Part shown: piece by piece, positions 21,195-31,192 of the stretch
Position numbering within the stretch: position 1 is the first letter of the stretch
How the letters are laid out: the number at the start of each line of letters is the position of its first letter
DNA from: Limnephilus marmoratus
Lineage: Eukaryota; Arthropoda; Insecta; Trichoptera; Limnephilidae
Assembly (NCBI GenBank): GCA_917880885.1
Contig: OU862927.1
Coordinates: 19,361,450-19,425,449 of the forward strand
DNA: 64,000 nucleotides
Direction of reading: 5' to 3'
Notes under the pieces: generated by a model
The model's database searches: none
What the model was told of the DNA's origin: nothing
Seen by the model: the letters and a program-made list of their open reading frames with translations, nothing else
Program-made: the position numbers and the translations under genes

Positions 21195-21425
21195 CGCAAT
21201 TCACACGCGGTAGAACTGAAACCTTCAGAAAACTAAAGTAGACAAGATAGGGGAGGCTACGAAGCATCGCACAAAGAGGAGACAGTTTATACTATCTCAT
21301 TATTTCGCAGGCTAAATCCTATAGAATAGATGTAAATGTTTGTCTCTTTTTATTGTCGCTATTTTTTGTTTCATCGAGTTTAAAATCACAACGGTACAAA
21401 AAAGTTTTCACTTTTGAAAATGAAT
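21195..21425 (+). repeat. Dispersed repeat CGCGGTAGAA family, copy 1
   Basis: Contains CGCGGTAGAACTGAAACC, TTCAGAAAACTAAAGTAGAC, CGAAGCATCGCACAAAGAGG and, at the end, AAATCACAACGGTAC. The same ordered words occur at 30322-30475 and inverted at 61675-61880, with the end word also at about 27754. No frame is conserved. Class unknown. Confidence 0.6.
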
Positions 21426-21449
21426 GAACTGCAGTGTAATTTGATGGTT

Positions 21450-21650
21450 CGAGAGAGTCCGGGTGGAGAGGTGAAAAGGTCCCTCTCAAACAGTCTCACC
21501 GAATCCGGCCCGCCACGCATCCTCCGCCAAGACCTAGACAAACCTAACCCCGAGAACCCGGGCACCCCTGCTTAATCACCAAACGTAGCAAACCACTTGG
21601 GGTGACCTATGGCAGAGGTATTGGTTATACGATAAATTGTAGGGTAGGGC
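21450..21650 (-). mobile_element. SINE-B fragment, head half
   Basis: Carries the complement of the SINE-B head (CCACTTGGGGTGACCTATGG, GAACCCGGGCACCCCTGCTT) and the AGAGAGTCCGGGTGGAGAGG region. The 3' hairpin half is missing. Confidence 0.65.
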
Positions 21651-21774
21651 CATCGATCAATAGATGATACTTGGTCGAAGGTAAGGACGTATGAATTTTG
21701 TAGAGGTACCATCGAAAATCCGTCATAATTAACTATCTGGTACATGACATCAAATACGTAAGTATTTTATTTTT

Positions 21775-22745
21775 TTTAATTTTTTTATATTAACTCCACA
21801 CAGGAGGCCCTGAGGAAAATAATTTCCCTCAGGGCCTATGTCATCTGGGATGCTGTGTGGAGGGTCTTTTTGAGGAGAGGAAGGAATGAACATTGGTCTT
21901 GAAGAGACCCATGTTGTAGGAAGGAGGAAACACAGAGGCCGGCAAATCATTCCACAGCCGAGCTGTTGAACACAAGAACGAGTCGAAGAAACGACCTGTT
22001 CTCATGTGACAAATGTCAACTGTGTACAAATGTTGGGCACGCGTTTGGCGTGTTTCCCGACTATGCACCGGTGCCGAAGGGATCAATGATGCTAGTTCCT
22101 CGGAGCATCTTCCATTGTAATACCGGTAGAACAAGGATAGCATTCCCACACAAATGCAGTTTGTTGACAAGTTCTCGGTGCCAAACCCGGTCAAAGGCCT
22201 TGGAGATGTCCAGTGCAACCGTTTGGGTCTCACCGAAATGTTCCAGGCATCGCCCCCCAAACATGCGTCACATACGCGAGAAGATCACCGCACGAGCGGT
22301 TCCGCCGGAATCCGTATTGACGGTCGTTAATGATTTTGTTCTTCTCGAGGTATGTGAGCAGTTTGTCGTTGATCACACGTTGCATCACCTTAGACAGAAC
22401 TGATGTGATCGCTATGGGGCGGTAGTTGGCCGGGTTGGAGCGGTCCCCCTTCTTTGGAATAGGATGGATAACCGCTTTTTTCCAACCAGAGGGCACAGAA
22501 CCAGTCTTCAGGGACAGTTTAAAATGCTTCGTCAAAATTATAGCTATTTCTGCAGCGCACCTTTGCAGTACCAGGGCATGTATTCCGTCAGGCCCACTAG
22601 CTTTATTAACATCAAGCCCTCGTAAAACATGGAGTACTTCCCGATGCCGGATCCTCAGCTTTTTCATACGAAAACCGCAGTGAGGAACTCACGTCGGGAC
22701 AGCACCTTGGTCATCGAGGGTTGAGTTATCCGCAAACAGTATGCA
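21775..22745 (-). pseudogene. CR1-like LINE, RT with internal deletion
   Basis: Reverse strand, from 22745: CGFRMKKLRIRHREVLHVL, then LDVNKASGPDGI, WKKAVIHPIPKKGD, NYRPIAITSVLSKVMQRVI, QYGFRRNRSCGDLLAY and VALDISKAFDRVWH. These are RT blocks up to the first catalytic Asp region. The frame then skips the FADD block and rejoins the C-terminus (SLFYRYYNGRCSEELASL to ICHMRTGRFFDSFLCSTARL and WNDLPASVFPPSYNM). The 3' end is the two-stem hairpin (21796-21866) and a poly-A tail (poly-T at 21768-21790). The most complete RT of this family here, but it lacks the active site. Confidence 0.85.
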
Positions 22746-22994
22746 TATATTTTAACGACAGATTGACGTGCGTAAGCTTTTATACAATACAAAATAAATA
22801 TTTGGATTGTACTTTACGGAGGATGCGCTGGACCAACACCTGACAGCACATCCGTCATCATCACTCGGACACTAGACACACAGCCACCTCTTAGATATCA
22901 CCTTGGACGGGTTACTACACAATTAGGCAGATTGGAGATTTATTAGATCAGAGAAGGTAGAATATCTGAGTTGCTTCGCTCCAGCGACGGAATG

Positions 22995-23078
22995 CTGTGA
23001 CTACATCTTATTAATATTATAAACGCGAAAGTTTGTTTCACGCCAAAACCACTGATTGGATTTTAATGATTTTTATTT
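22995..23078 (+). mobile_element. Helitron-like 5' fragment
   Basis: TTATTAATATTATAAACGCG followed by AAAGTTTGTTTCACGCC and ACTGATTGGATTTTAATGA is a typical 5' start of insect Helitron-like non-autonomous elements. It runs directly into a SINE-B head at about 23078. Confidence 0.5.
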
Positions 23079-23350
23079 TGGGAGACGGGTATGGGTACCG
23101 CCGCCCCGAGAACCAACATAGGTCACCCCAAGTGGTTCGCCACGTTTGGTGATTTAGCAGGGGTGCCAGGTTTCATGGGGTTAGGTTTTCCGGATCTCGG
23201 CGGCGGACGCGCCTGTCCACCAACTGCGTGGAAGGCCGGATCGGAAGAGACTGGTTGAGGGAAATCTTTTGACATTTCCAGCAGGACTCTCTCGGAACAT
23301 TGCCTTGCACCGCAGTGGGAGGGATAGATGCATAGGTCCGTCACCCCTGG
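23075..23350 (+). mobile_element. SINE-B, 5' part
   Basis: Starts GGGAGACGGGTATGGGTACC and continues with GGTCACCCCAAGTGGTTCGC, GGCGGCGGACGCGCCTGTCC and GGACTCTCTCGGAACATTGC. It ends near CACCCCTGGAC, before the hairpin part. Confidence 0.75.
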
Positions 23351-23899
23351 ACTTACTTGTTACAGATTAAATTACTATGCGTCGTATTTAAAGCTGAAAA
23401 GTAAAAGTTTTATGCAATGCTACTGGAAATGAAAAGTCGAAATACATTTAACAAAGGTTCAGGTTTATTTATGTTATTTATTATACAAACATGATTTGAA
23501 TTATTGTTTAAGATAATGCTATTACTTCAGGGCATGGATTCGTCGTACTCGAAGAGTCCTCTTTGATTTCCTTTATATTCTATTCTAGAGAGAACCAAAA
23601 TTAAATGGCTACCTACTTGGCACATGTCAAGACTTCATTTACGTAAATATTAGGAACCACTTACTGGTTGATGGGCGCCATACCCTGCGTTACAGGGTAA
23701 AATATAAATAAAACTACTTCATCTCTAATTGTGGTGTTGCTGGTTGGTTTCGTGTCTCGAGAAGTCACCTTCCTCCTGCTTCAAAGGGAACCCGATCCGT
23801 CGCCCCCTAATCAAATCTCGGAACTGACATTTGCAATAGTTGTCTCTGGTAGCGGTTCGAAGACCATTGAGTGACATATCAGTAGAATTCCTGTAACCA
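23351..23899. other. No recognisable gene
   Basis: AT-rich spacer between two SINE-B pieces. No feature seen. Confidence 0.4.
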
Positions 23900-24092
23900 G
23901 GCATTTACTGCGTTACACACTGACCCCCAGATTCCTACCCACCCCTCATACCTTTTTCCTTCCCATAACTTCCTATCCTTCTTTTCCTTAAAAAGACCCT
24001 CCACACAGCATCCCCAAAGATTACATAGGCCCTGAGGGGAATTATTTTCCTCAGGGCCTCCTGTGCGGAGCTAATGTAAAAAAAATGAAATT
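23900..24092 (+). mobile_element. SINE-B, 3' part with hairpin
   Basis: Begins near CACACTGACCCCCAGATTCC and ends with the two-stem hairpin (about 23997-24070) and an A8 tail at 24076-24083. Both stems are nearly perfect here (AGGCCCTGAGG with CCTCAGGGCCT). Confidence 0.75.
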
Positions 24093-24835
24093 TTAAAATA
24101 ACATAGCTCCACGGATATATGAATATATCTGGACCTGCCCTAAGTGATAAAAACGTATTATTTCCCCCTCCACATGGCGCCGGCTGTAGCTCCTCCTTGG
24201 AACCGGCTCGCTCCATGGGGAGGGGATATAGCCTCGCTTGAATCTAAAATGTGTGACGTCATCATTCTTGCCGTGAACAGCGAGAAGCTGACATCCATAC
24301 ATTTAACGAAATAACGGCAGCTTGTGCTATACAATATATCTACATATCAATATGCACATAGCGAATGTGGGCGGTACTCCAATGTGCTCGTCGCTGGTTA
24401 CAGGGGTAAGTAAATTATGAAACATTTGTAAAAGTGTTTTAACTAAACACGGCAAGAAAATATTGATATGTGTATTGGCGCGAGTCTTTTTGGGGCGAGC
24501 ATTTGGCCTTAGCAAATAAGTTTTGAACGTGGCAAGCAATTCGCGCTCCCATGTAAAAAGGTCTATTCATTCAAAGCAGATTTTGCTTTTAAGAACTAAA
24601 TGGTGATATTGTAATGCGAGATGCCTATATACTGTCAGATTGATTGTTCAACGAATGACAGTCATCTTTCCCCTCTTGCTCTCCATAGTTTGGTTTTACC
24701 CCTCATCTGTAACTGCTTGTCTATCCATTTGGATGTCTATGCATAGCTCATACATCAGAATAACATATAGGCTATATATAATGGTGCTGTGAAGTTTGTA
24801 TAAACGAAAATGTGTGTATTTCATATATTTTAGTG
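24093..24835. other. No recognisable gene
   Basis: Mixed base composition. Short open frames only, none with a recognisable motif. Confidence 0.4.
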
Positions 24836-24990
24836 GCTGGGAGGAAATGCAGGGGAATGGGGAACGGGGGAGGTGGGGTTCACGGAGAGGGAAGAGAACG
24901 GGGAACGGGGACGCACAGGAAAGGAAATGCCGGGAGAATCAATTTATTTCTTCGAATGGCTTAGCAACGCATGCCGGGAACCAGCTATTT
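24836..24990 (+). mobile_element. Helitron-like 3' end with G-rich tract
   Basis: A purine-rich, G-rich tract (24838-24940) is followed by AGCAACGCATGCCGGGAACC and AGCTAT. The full copy at 40741-41257 has the same order and ends AGCTAGT. This copy has lost the terminal G of CTAG. Confidence 0.55.
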
Positions 24991-25566
24991 CACTGTTTTC
25001 GCAGGTGACCAGAGTACCAGACAACTCGACAAAATAGCGATAGCCACAAATATTTAAATGTTTTAAATTTTAAAGAATAAAATTTTCCACATTATACAAT
25101 AAAACCACAACCGAAAAAGGGTTCTTAAGTAGGAGATTTTGAACATTAAATTTTATTTTTTTCTGGGCACATAAAAAAACCAATAAAAAATACTAGTTTG
25201 TTTTAAAGGCAAATATGTGTTCTACTTGCAGTATTTAACTAAAGCATCTAAAATATTTCTAAGCGAACTAATTTTCAAACCAATATCACATGATTTTTCA
25301 TTACTTAGTAGTGCAAAAAGTTAAATGTTTTATGTCCATTGTAATGATCTCAGAAAAACGTTTATGATTAAAATAAAAATAAAAAACTGATTAAAATTAT
25401 TATTAGAAACGTGACTTTCATGGCGGAAGTTTATCACAAAATATTCCTATTCATTGAGTGCAGATTTATTAGTACGCATAATTTTCTGCTATTACTATCA
25501 ACAAACAACGCTTATCACAAAACGTGTTTGTCATTTACAATGACTGCGCATTTATAATATACATAA
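24991..25566. other. No recognisable gene
   Basis: AT-rich sequence without a recognisable frame or repeat. Confidence 0.4.
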
Positions 25567-25900
25567 CTAGCTGGGGTACCCGGCTTCGCTCAGGGAGTTG
25601 ATATAAGATTGAACTGACGTTCGAACCATCTTGGACGAATTCAACGGATCTTGCTCTACATAACCCTACCAATGGGTAGCCCCACCTATACAACAAAAAG
25701 TTTTGAATGGTACACAATGTTTCAGAGCATTCCACAACATTCGAGAGTGTTCTGGAATGTTCCAAAATGATCTGGGATGCTCCGGGATGTTCCCGAACGT
25801 TCCAGACTATTCCCGAACATGCCAAAACATTCCAGAATGTTCCGGGATGTTCTGAAACGTTTTGAAATTCTCTCGAATACTCTTAAATATTACTAAATAA
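25567..25900 (-). mobile_element. Helitron-like 3' half carrying a TTC/GAA array
   Basis: The reverse strand ends CTGAGCGAAGCCGGGTACCC followed by CAGCTAG, then T, the usual 3' end of insect Helitron-like elements (GC-rich hairpin, CTAG, insertion before T). The other end is not clear; the right boundary at about 25900 is where the array fades. No Rep/helicase sequence is present. Confidence 0.55.
25700..25860. promoter_or_regulatory. Heat-shock-element-like array in 5-bp phase
   Basis: Alternating TTC- and GAA-type triplets occur every 5 bp, without a phase break, over about 160 bp. Perfect TTCnnGAAnnTTC trimers lie at 25750-25762, 25790-25802 and 25830-25842, with a further TTCnnGAA at 25810-25817. 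The heat shock factor site is an array of inverted nGAAn units in this phase. The array is inside a Helitron-like element. It could also be a plain 10-bp tandem repeat. Activity is not shown by sequence. Confidence 0.6.
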
Positions 25901-25909
25901 ATTGTTTCT

Positions 25910-26080
25910 CCCTACTTGTCCTATAAAATATAAAGAGAGCGGGATGGCAAGCGGGCGGTCTGGATTTGATAAGTATGCAAAATAAACAGATGGCGTTGGT
26001 TATAAAGGTTGGGTAATGGCGTTGTGAGTAGATGGCGTTCTGTTTCGTTAGCCACAGCAACATGTGGCCGGGTCTGCTAG
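25910..26080 (+). mobile_element. Helitron-like 3' end
   Basis: GATGGCGTTGGTTATAAAGG, GTTTCGTTAGCCACAGCAAC and GTGGCCGGGTCTGCTAG, followed by T, match the 3' region of the copies at 28528-29170 and 47850-48356. 5' part missing. Confidence 0.6.
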
Positions 26081-26086
26081 TTTATT

Positions 26087-26560
26087 ATAAAAGAAAATGT
26101 ATGAAAGTGTGCGTCCCGCTAAAACTCAGACACGAGTGCCGGTACGATCAAGGGAATGATATGGTGTGGTAGAACGTTCCCCTGATTTGTTTTGTTTTTG
26201 AATGTTTATATAGATGAATGCAATTTTTTTTCATACATCTAGTAAGAAAATATATACAAATACAATTAAGATAAACAGTTACATTTTTACAAATACATTT
26301 TAAAAGGAAAAAAAAGATTACTACATAAAAGAAAAAAAACATTTTAAGGAAAACAGATAACTATGTGACTAAAATAATATTGGTAAGATTGTTACAAATC
26401 AAAAAACATTATTTACGTATAATGCACATATCCTACGAAAAGTGCTAAGACTTGAGGCTTCCTTTACGCCCTTTACGGCATTCGGCTGGCAGTTATAAAG
26501 TTTTTGCCCCTGAAGGGCGTGCTTTTGAAGACACAAGGACTGGAAGTTTCACCCTCTTGA
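26087..26560. other. No recognisable gene
   Basis: AT-rich with long T/A runs. The reverse-strand frame at 26148-26342 is a low-complexity run of Phe, Tyr and Cys and is not credible as a gene. Confidence 0.4.
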
Positions 26561-26563
26561 AAT

Positions 26564-26619
26564 TTCTAGAACAGTCTTCAAAAGCATTCCACAACATTCC
26601 TCAACATTCTCGAATGTTC
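26564..26619. promoter_or_regulatory. Second TTC/GAA array, short
   Basis: TTCtaGAA at 26564-26571, then, after a shift of phase, TTCcaCAAcaTTCctCAAca and TTCtcGAAtgTTC up to 26619. The same type of site as at 25700-25860, with more CAA than GAA units. It lies about 70 bp before a SINE-B copy. Confidence 0.45.
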
Positions 26620-26689
26620 TGAGTTCTGGGAAGAAAAATGGGGGGTAGAAAGGAACCTGGGGTTCAGTCGTTCATTGCTTTATGAATCT

Positions 26690-26950
26690 AGCGATTTATG
26701 AATCTATCCCTTCCACGTGCAAGACGATGTTCCGAGAGAGTCCTGCTGAAGAGGTCAAAAGGTCTCCCTCAACCAGTCTCTCCCGATCCAGCGTGAAGGC
26801 GTCAAGATCCGGACAAAACTCACCCCATGAACCCGGGCACTCCTCTTAAGTCACGAAACGTAGTCTAAACTAGGAGTGACCTGGAGTGCACAGGTGTTGG
26901 TCATCAAATAAATGGTTCCCGGGGCTGCGGTTACCACACACACCTGTCAA
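26690..26950 (-). mobile_element. SINE-B fragment
   Basis: Carries complements of the SINE-B head (GGGCACTCCTCTTAAGTCAC, GTTCCCGGGGCTGCGGTTAC) and middle (CGAGAGAGTCCTGCTGAAG). No 3' hairpin. Confidence 0.65.
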
Positions 26951-27295
26951 ATTGAGGAATGTTCTTTTATATCACAAAAATTAACTAAAGTTCTGAATTC
27001 TAAATGGATGCTGATGAGACAACAATCTAAATACCCCATACAAGACTGGATATAAATAATAGAATGAATTATTTTTTGAAAAATTATTTTGTAAGACGGT
27101 GTCCAAAAGTTTATATTTACATTATTCGTTATTGTTATTGAGACATCACCCGGTAAACCGGCTTGCCCCGCGGCTACAGAAGTTAGCCACGCCACTGAAT
27201 ACAGGTAATACCGGATAACAGAATATTTGATATGTACCTAATACCTAAGTGATGATTCAATTTTATCACATATTTTTTCAACTTTAATTAAGTAT
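26951..27295. other. No recognisable gene
   Basis: AT-rich sequence. No conserved frame or repeat boundary that I can identify. Confidence 0.4.
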
Positions 27296-27530
27296 AATAA
27301 CTATCTAACCATCACGCCGTTTCTCCACAGGGTTTACGCAGAGAGGACGGACCGCCAAACGACTCGATCTTGGCACACACTATTTGCCTTATTCCGCATT
27401 CACAAATCGTCTCATATATACTTATATATTATTCTCACTCTTGTCTGACTCAAATATCTGATTCACTTGATCGTGCCATGTCTTCCTCGGGCTTCCCTTG
27501 CGTCATTTTCTCCTTATACTCCTTCCTTCT
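27296..27530 (-). pseudogene. Degenerate RTE C-terminal fragment
   Basis: Reverse-strand pieces such as GSPRKTWHDQVNQIFESDK and VYMRRFVNAE resemble the GRPRKT..DQ... region and the following C-terminus of RTE-type proteins, with stops between them. A related block is at about 5850-6000. Weak assignment. Confidence 0.4.
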
Positions 27531-27749
27531 GTTTTATTTTACCTGTTCATTTTGGAGTGGTTTGAAGATTGGATTTTGGTTTTACAAAAATATATTTTTT
27601 TTTTTTTGGATTTCGGGTTCAAGATTCTTCAGGCGATTTATACCACCAAACCAAAGGAGACTTGCATGGGACTGTGGATTTATCGTATTATATTGGAACC
27701 GAGTACCCGTAAAATAAATACATATATTATTGCTATCTCATTCCCAGTT

Positions 27750-28090
27750 TCAAATCACAACGGTGCATAAAATTATGAAAAACCAAATGCCAAAATACTT
27801 TAAGGATGAAATTGTTTTTAATAGAGACATTCATAATTACGAAACAAGAAATATGAACAGAGTTCGATTGCCACAAATGAAGAAATCAAAATCACAGAAC
27901 TGCCTAATGTACAGAGGACTAAAAGTGTATGATGAAATGCCTGAAAGTATGAAGAATGAAGAAAGAATGAATGTATTTAAAAAGAAATGTTATGCTTACT
28001 GTAAAAATATTTAAATTTATCAAATGAAATGTTACATTGTGCTTTTTAATTTATATTCATGTAGTATAAACTAACTCAATAATAAAAAAA
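27750..28090 (+). pseudogene. Jockey-type RT C-terminus
   Basis: From about 27770: KIMKNQMPKYFKDEIVFNRD then IHNYETRN, then QNCLMYRGLKVYDEMPE and FKKKCYAYCKNI with a stop at 28012-28014. The pattern (LP.Y..D......H.Y.TR......RT......GL..YN.LP..IK....FK..L..Y) is the standard tail of Jockey-type RTs. About 80 residues remain. The 3' UTR ends in an AAATAAAT-type tail near 28110. Confidence 0.65.
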
Positions 28091-28527
28091 TAAAAATTAA
28101 AAAAATAAATAAATTTTCACTTCAAAAAGATAATAATCTAATGTACGGGTATGAATTCACTTGCACTGCACAGTTTTTTTTCTTTGTTCAATTTTGGAGT
28201 GGTTCGAAGATTGGATATTGATTTTGCAAAAATAAAAATATTTATAATTTTGGATTTCGTAGGATTCGACCCTTGGTTCGCTGAATATCTGGCTGCTAAG
28301 ATTTGTCAGGCGCTTTATACAACTAGTATCTTGATGTTTTAACATCAAAAATTAATATTATCTATCGTTCTTTTAGAGAGGTTTTGAGGTCTAGTTTCGT
28401 TATCAATTGTAGAGTAGTTTTTTAGGAAAAAAATAGAGTTCTTACAAGAGCCTTGAAGGGGTAACCATCTGTTACCTATACCAGGGCGGGTAAGTGTTGG
28501 GTCCTTCAATGATCAAAATCTTTATAA

Positions 28528-29170
28528 TCTCTACATATTATAAATTAAAGTCCCCAGCGCCGTCGGTCTGTCTGTCTGTTCGTGATAAACTCGAAAACTA
28601 CTGAACGGATTTTCATGCGGTTTTCACCAATAGAGTGTTTCGTGAGGAAGATTTAGGTATGTAATTTGGCAAGAATTTGTGTAAATTGGTTGAAACATAA
28701 CGATAATTGTTAGAAGTGTCGGAAAAAGTCAAGCCGCCTGGGAGATTTCATCAAAAACGCTGCCTAATCCCTTTGAGATATAAGGATATAACAAAACAAT
28801 GCATGCTGGGATATTCCTCTTTTATAGATCTACAAAAAAGTCCGCCATAGCATACATCAATCTTTTACGGATATCTTACTATCCCATTCTATCTTCTAAA
28901 AAAATGGTCACGTTCAATGGGATAATTGGAAAGTTATTTAGACGGATACAGTATTAATCCTTATTAACTTAAATAGGTTAATTACCCCAAGCATTTCATT
29001 CACATTAATATAATCTTTCACACCATCTCTACGTATTATTAATTGAAATCCTCCGCGGCATCTGTCTGTCTCTTCGCGATAAACTCAAAGACGGCGGTGG
29101 TTATAAAGGTTGGATCAGTAGATGACGTTGTGTTTTATTAGCGACTGCAACGCGTGGCCGGGTCAGCTAG
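28528..29170 (+). mobile_element. Helitron-like non-autonomous element, near complete
   Basis: Begins TCTCTACATATTATAAATTA after an A, and ends GGCCGGGTCAGCTAG before a T, as expected of Helitron insertion between A and T. Internal words are CTGTCTGTTCGTGATAAACT and ACTGAACGGATTTTCATGCG. A second 5'-like start lies near 29027 (CTCTACGTATTATTAATTG), so the element may be a fusion of two copies. No protein. Confidence 0.65.
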
Positions 29171-29590
29171 TATTACATAAAAATACAATAATACAATCGT
29201 TGCTCAAACCTCAAGGTTTATCGACGAGAGTCTTGTTGCATATGGCGAGGTAGTTTACAATTTTGTCCAAATCGCTGAACTGTGTACCGAACTAAGCGAT
29301 TTTGCCTTCACTATAAACAGTACTTATCCAGTATTCACTTTACCTCCTCGTCGCTCACAGCTGTTCTCAGTTCTCTGAACACGGCACACAGTACACAGTG
29401 CACATTGATTGCCGATAAAAGGTAGTGGGTATCAACTTGTTTAGGTTATAGGTAGGTTCTGGGAACCGTGTGTAGGTAACGTGTGGTGTGTAGTGTGTTG
29501 GTTTGGAATGTCGGTAATATAAAAGGAAACAAACCTGACATTTGTAATTTACACATCATGCTTTGGAACAGAGCTGTGAAATTATTCCTT
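29171..29590. other. No recognisable gene
   Basis: Contains several CACACAGTACACAGTG-like words near 29385 and a GT-rich stretch near 29480. No gene or known repeat seen. Confidence 0.4.
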
Positions 29591-29593
29591 TAA

Positions 29594-30171
29594 TCCGATT
29601 TAATAATATAAAGGCGAAAGTTTGGATGGATGTATGTATTTTACTCTTTCACGCAAAACCTACTGAACGGATTTTATTTTTTTTTTCACTAATAGAAAGA
29701 TTCATTATTTGCGAGTACTATAGGCTGTATATATTGGTAAGCTCTGGCGTTATGAAATTATTTATCGAACGTTTTCTGTACCTTTAATCGAGTTATTGCT
29801 ACCGTCAGAAGAAAATCAAAACAAACGGTTGCCGTGTAAACGATGTTGGCGTCGTAGTTAAAATCTATCTCTAAAAATGAATCGCCGAAATGTGTGTGGA
29901 CGCATAACTTCCAAATGATTGCACCAAATTGGATAATTCTTTTTTTGTATAAAACTACTGGTGAACTCTGGCATTATGAAAGTTGAATAAAAAATTGCAA
30001 TAGGTGGCACGCGAGCAGTTTGAAAACAAAATGTACCGGAAATTAATGTATGGAATGCGGGAGTGGGGAGGGGGTGGGTGGTGGTGGGAAAGGAGGGGGG
30101 GATGGGAGGAGGGGGGAGGTGGAGTGGGTACCCCCTAATACCATGCGAGCGAAGCCGCGGGAAAAAGCTAG
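29594..30171 (+). mobile_element. Helitron-like element with G-rich tract
   Basis: Starts near TTTAATAATATAAAGGCGAA with AGTTTGGATGG, then AACCTACTGAACGGATTTTA. Its second half has GAATCGCCGAAATGTGTG and CACCAAATTGGATAATTC. A G-rich tract (30057-30127) precedes the end GCGAGCGAAGCCGCGGGAAA, AAGCTAG, then T. The end hairpin and CTAG fit Helitrons. It seems to join two families. Confidence 0.65.
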
Positions 30172-30321
30172 TTAATAATAGATGTATGTAATAATAGATT
30201 AATTCGAGGAAGCGGGGATGACAGTGTAATCCCACGTGTCCTATATAATTATACATATTTATATGGTAATATGAAAATACTGTAAATTTTAAGAAGATAA
30301 ACAAGTAGAATAGAAAAAAAA

Positions 30322-30475
30322 CAGTTTCCGCGCGGTAGAAGTGAAACCTTCAGAAAACTAAAGTAGACAAGACAAAGAGGATACCGATAGGCTACAAAGC
30401 ATCGCACAAATACGAGACCGCTAGTCTACGAAGCACCGCACAAAGAGGAGATCGATTATTCTATCTCATTCTTTA
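30322..30475 (+). repeat. Dispersed repeat CGCGGTAGAA family, copy 2
   Basis: Same ordered words as at 21195 (CGCGGTAGAAGTGAAACC, TTCAGAAAACTAAAGTAGAC, AAGCATCGCACAAA), with an internal duplication of the ACGAAGCACCGCACAAAGAG part. Confidence 0.6.
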
Positions 30476-30597
30476 ACCAACTTACTAACTAACTAACCAT
30501 CATTTCATTCGGCATCATGTTCTCGCATGGGCAAACCATCGAGCTTATGTGTGTTGGCTAATGACGGACTGACAAAAAATATCGTACACTCAATTGT

Positions 30598-31003
30598 AAG
30601 GGTCGACCGAGACAGGTTTTTCGTTCTCGGCCGAGAATAAATTAAAATCTCGGCCGAGACCGAGAGCCGAGACCGAGAATAGATAAATTGAGAAAAAAAA
30701 AAAATTTTTGTCATGGTACAGCATCAATAAAACATTATACCTACTTAGTATACTCATTAAATCGAAATAACACACCCTAGCCGACCAATCAAAATCGACA
30801 GCTCTCTCACGTACTGACACCAAGTGACGAATGTGGACGCGTGCGGTGGATTTGAATACCATTATCCTTAACCGTACCTACTTACAACGGTCTCGGTTAC
30901 GGCCGAGAATCTCGGCGATTTTTCGCCGAGAACCGAGACGGAGTTCTCGGTAGAATTCGAAGCCGAGAATGCCGAGACCGAGATCTCGGTCGACCCTTAA
31001 TTG
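30598..31003. mobile_element. TIR element rich in CCGAGA words
   Basis: Ends AAGGGTCGACCGAGA and its complement, flanked by AATTG on both sides. About 80-100 bp at each end are built of the dyads CTCGGCCGAGA, TCTCGGCGA and CCGAGACCGAG, around an AT-rich centre (30685-30880). No transposase. hAT-like by general form only. Confidence 0.65.
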
Positions 31004-31159
31004 CTCTTCGAAATTCATATAGATTTTCTTTATTTCATTTTCCTACTTTAGTTGGAGTTTTTACAGCGCTCCATTCCTCTTTCTGGCATAGATCCCATAC
31101 CCTTACAATACATTAGGTATTTTTTATTTAACAACCAAAATATTCACTACAAATAATTT

Positions 31160-31192
31160 ATATGGCAGAACAACGTTTGTCGGGTCAGCTAG
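31160..31192 (+). mobile_element. Helitron-like 3' terminus
   Basis: TATGGCAGAACAACGTTTGT then CGGGTCAGCTAG before T: the terminal 30 bp of a common insect Helitron-like family. The 5' limit is unclear. Confidence 0.5.
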
